64,000 nucleotides of DNA from Diprion similis (Eukaryota > Arthropoda > Insecta > Hymenoptera > Diprionidae), in NCBI RefSeq assembly GCF_021155765.1, contig NC_060112.1, positions 11,718,001 through 11,782,000 on the forward strand, read 5' to 3'. A model generated the notes under the pieces. It saw nothing but the letters and a program-made list of their open reading frames with translations. It was not told the DNA's origin and ran no database searches. Of the stretch, positions 62,368 to 64,000 are shown one piece after another. Positions within the stretch are counted from its first letter, which is position 1. Each line of letters starts with the position of its first letter. A program made the position numbers and the translations under genes.

Positions 62368-64000
62368 ATGGTCGGACAATTCACAAGGAGACAATGGCTG
62401 ACCCTCATCGTCATAAGCATTGCCGATTTTGCAAACGCGATCTGCGTTTCTCTCCAAGCACCTTTTTACCCCAGAGAGGTGAGTTTATTGGCGATCTGCC
62501 CGAAAATATGATCTTATTTCATGGTATACGGACCGTGGTTTTAGGTACAAAATGAAAATTAGTTTTTTAGCTGTAAACAGAAAACCTAGTAGATGTGACT
62601 AATCTTTTTCAATATGCTCAATCGTACTATATTTTCTTGTCATTGTTGTGACAATTTCATGCTGGTACAGTAAGAAATTCAAATTATATAGGATTACATT
62701 CAATTGACAAAATGTAATTCATTCTCTTGTAATTCCAGCAATATTTAAACCGTAATTGTCACCATAACTGTTTTACTGGAATTATACAGTAACTGTGAAA
62801 TAAATGAAATTTTTATTAGTGGCCACGAAAACTTGTGGTCATTAGGAAGCAGAAATCATCATTATTTCCATCAAATCGATCAAATATTTCGGACGCACGA
62901 TTCTCTCAAAAACAGAAATAAAAAATTAAACCTTGAACCCTCAGTGCATGATTTTTACTAGAGTAGATGCTTAGATTAATCGAGAACTCTGTGCATGTGT
63001 AGTAAGATGGAAAGTATAATTTTGTACGGTATAGGAAAGTTCCGGGGTATGTCATAAAAACTACGTAACTGAGCGATAAAAATTTAATTTATATGCCCTG
63101 TATCGTATGGTTTTGAATAGAGTGGTTTTTTGTTCGTATATGAAAAATGTGTAACTATCATACACGGCCCATTTCTTTGCATCATTACCACCGAAATATG
63201 GGGTATCATTTGTCACGAAAATAATTCTCGATCCAACGATGAGTTCATTCCGTTCGGATTTATCAGGAATTTATGTCCCACGAAGCTACTTAATAGCGAT
63301 ATAATATTTACGATTACGTGACAAACTAATTGCGTCTCATATTCGATGTTTCCGTTCTTTTTATTCTCGCGTTTGTAAATACTAATTTTTTATATCAGTT
63401 TAATCATATTAAATTGCGATAAGCAATTAACGTTCACACTTTAATGACATTTTAATACGTAGTTCAATGTTACATCATGTCATAAAATGTTTTTATTTTC
63501 CAGGCAGAACGTAAAGGTGCCACACCATCGGAGTACGGGCTTGTTTTCGGAATTTTTGAATTGGTCGTATTTTTCATCAGTCCAATATACGGTCAACACG
63601 TGAGTAACATTCCCTTACTTCTGATTTATTCAAACCACCTAATTATTACTAACTAATTATTTGCTTGATTTCATCTCACACTCATTATTTCAAGTTGCAA
63701 ATCGACGAATTCCATTGGAAATACATACATACATATAATAATACTATCATCTAGGTATCTTATCAGAAAATTTTTTTTCTTTGCCTCAGTCGATAATTTA
63801 TTAGCGTATGCTAATAATATACAGTTTATGATTAGATACATGCCATTTTTTTTCTGAGTATCATTATAGAATGCAAATAATTTCTTATAATTAAATTTCG
63901 TCGAAAAAAAAAGATTGTGAATATTGAGAAGCTCGAATATTTGCGAAATTGAATGTACAGTAGAACCTGTAGAGCGGTTAAAAATTTAGCAATCATTTCT
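62368..64000 (+). CDS. SLC18B1-like MFS transporter, first two coding exons (3' incomplete)
   Basis: Exon 1 is 62368-62478 (37 codons) and exon 2 is 63504-63599 (32 codons). Both end in phase 0 at GTGAGT donors, and exon 2 follows a TTTTATTTTCCAG acceptor. The start is the only in-frame ATG (MVGQFTRRQW). Exon 1 holds the first membrane helix (LTLIVISIADFANAICVSL) and the QAPFYPRE loop. Exon 2 has AERKGATPSEYGLVFGIFEL and the second helix, ending SPIYGQH just before the usual MFS motif A. The pattern matches the N-terminus of SLC18B1, a vesicular polyamine-type transporter of the drug/H+ antiporter branch. The human family has about 450 residues, so most of the gene lies beyond the window. No further exon is visible in 63600-64000. 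It diverges from RagA. Substrate is inferred from family only. Confidence 0.85.

Noticed and set aside
1..64000. CRISPR arrays, tRNA or rRNA genes, operons, intact transposase or reverse transcriptase, virus-derived genes
   Set aside because: The DNA is animal nuclear sequence. I saw no spaced direct-repeat array, no tRNA B-box with a matching acceptor stem and no catalytic motifs of these enzymes. A covariance-model and profile search would be the decisive test.

Overview
The window is animal nuclear DNA, most likely from an insect. Three genes have GT-AG introns of insect type. One of them is a beta-class carbonic anhydrase, a family found in insects and other invertebrates but absent from vertebrates. 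The DNA is AT-rich with many microsatellites, and its GC-rich stretches are not depleted of CpG, which would suit Hymenoptera; the order is only a guess.

Layout. (1) 1-13.8 kb: no gene I can support. It holds a 263-bp fold-back element, two diverged copies of a dispersed repeat, a ~150-bp tandem repeat, a candidate micro-exon and a CpG-rich block (9.3-10.4 kb) with core-promoter-like motifs. (2) 13.8-17.45 kb: a very dense cluster of simple repeats, probably including the 3' UTR of the next gene. (3) 17450-19920, minus: one large terminal coding exon of a zinc-finger transcription factor, with two C-terminal C2H2 fingers, two polyglutamine tracts, three LxxLL motifs and three SUMO-type motifs. 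Its start codon lies in an upstream exon; a phase-compatible candidate is at 27297-27354. (4) 20-53 kb: about 33 kb of non-coding DNA, either introns of that gene or intergenic, with GC-rich and simple-repeat blocks, small duplications, hairpins and some isolated consensus splice donors. (5) 53378-55503, minus: a complete five-exon beta-carbonic anhydrase of 255 aa. (6) 57056-59862, minus: a complete six-exon RagA/B GTPase of 306 aa. (7) 62368 to beyond the window end, plus: the first two coding exons of an SLC18B1-like MFS transporter, divergent from RagA.

How the genes relate. RagA/B is the lysosomal amino-acid-sensing GTPase upstream of TORC1. Its divergent neighbour is a vesicular-type transporter, and an E-box close to the CLEAR element lies 35 bp upstream of the RagA start. 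The beta-carbonic anhydrase is probably mitochondrial and is simply a same-strand neighbour. I found no CRISPR array, no operon, no intact transposase or reverse transcriptase, no tRNA or rRNA gene, and no clear new multi-gene system. The least expected items are the motif layout of the zinc-finger protein and the unexplained splice-like signals in the gene-poor part.
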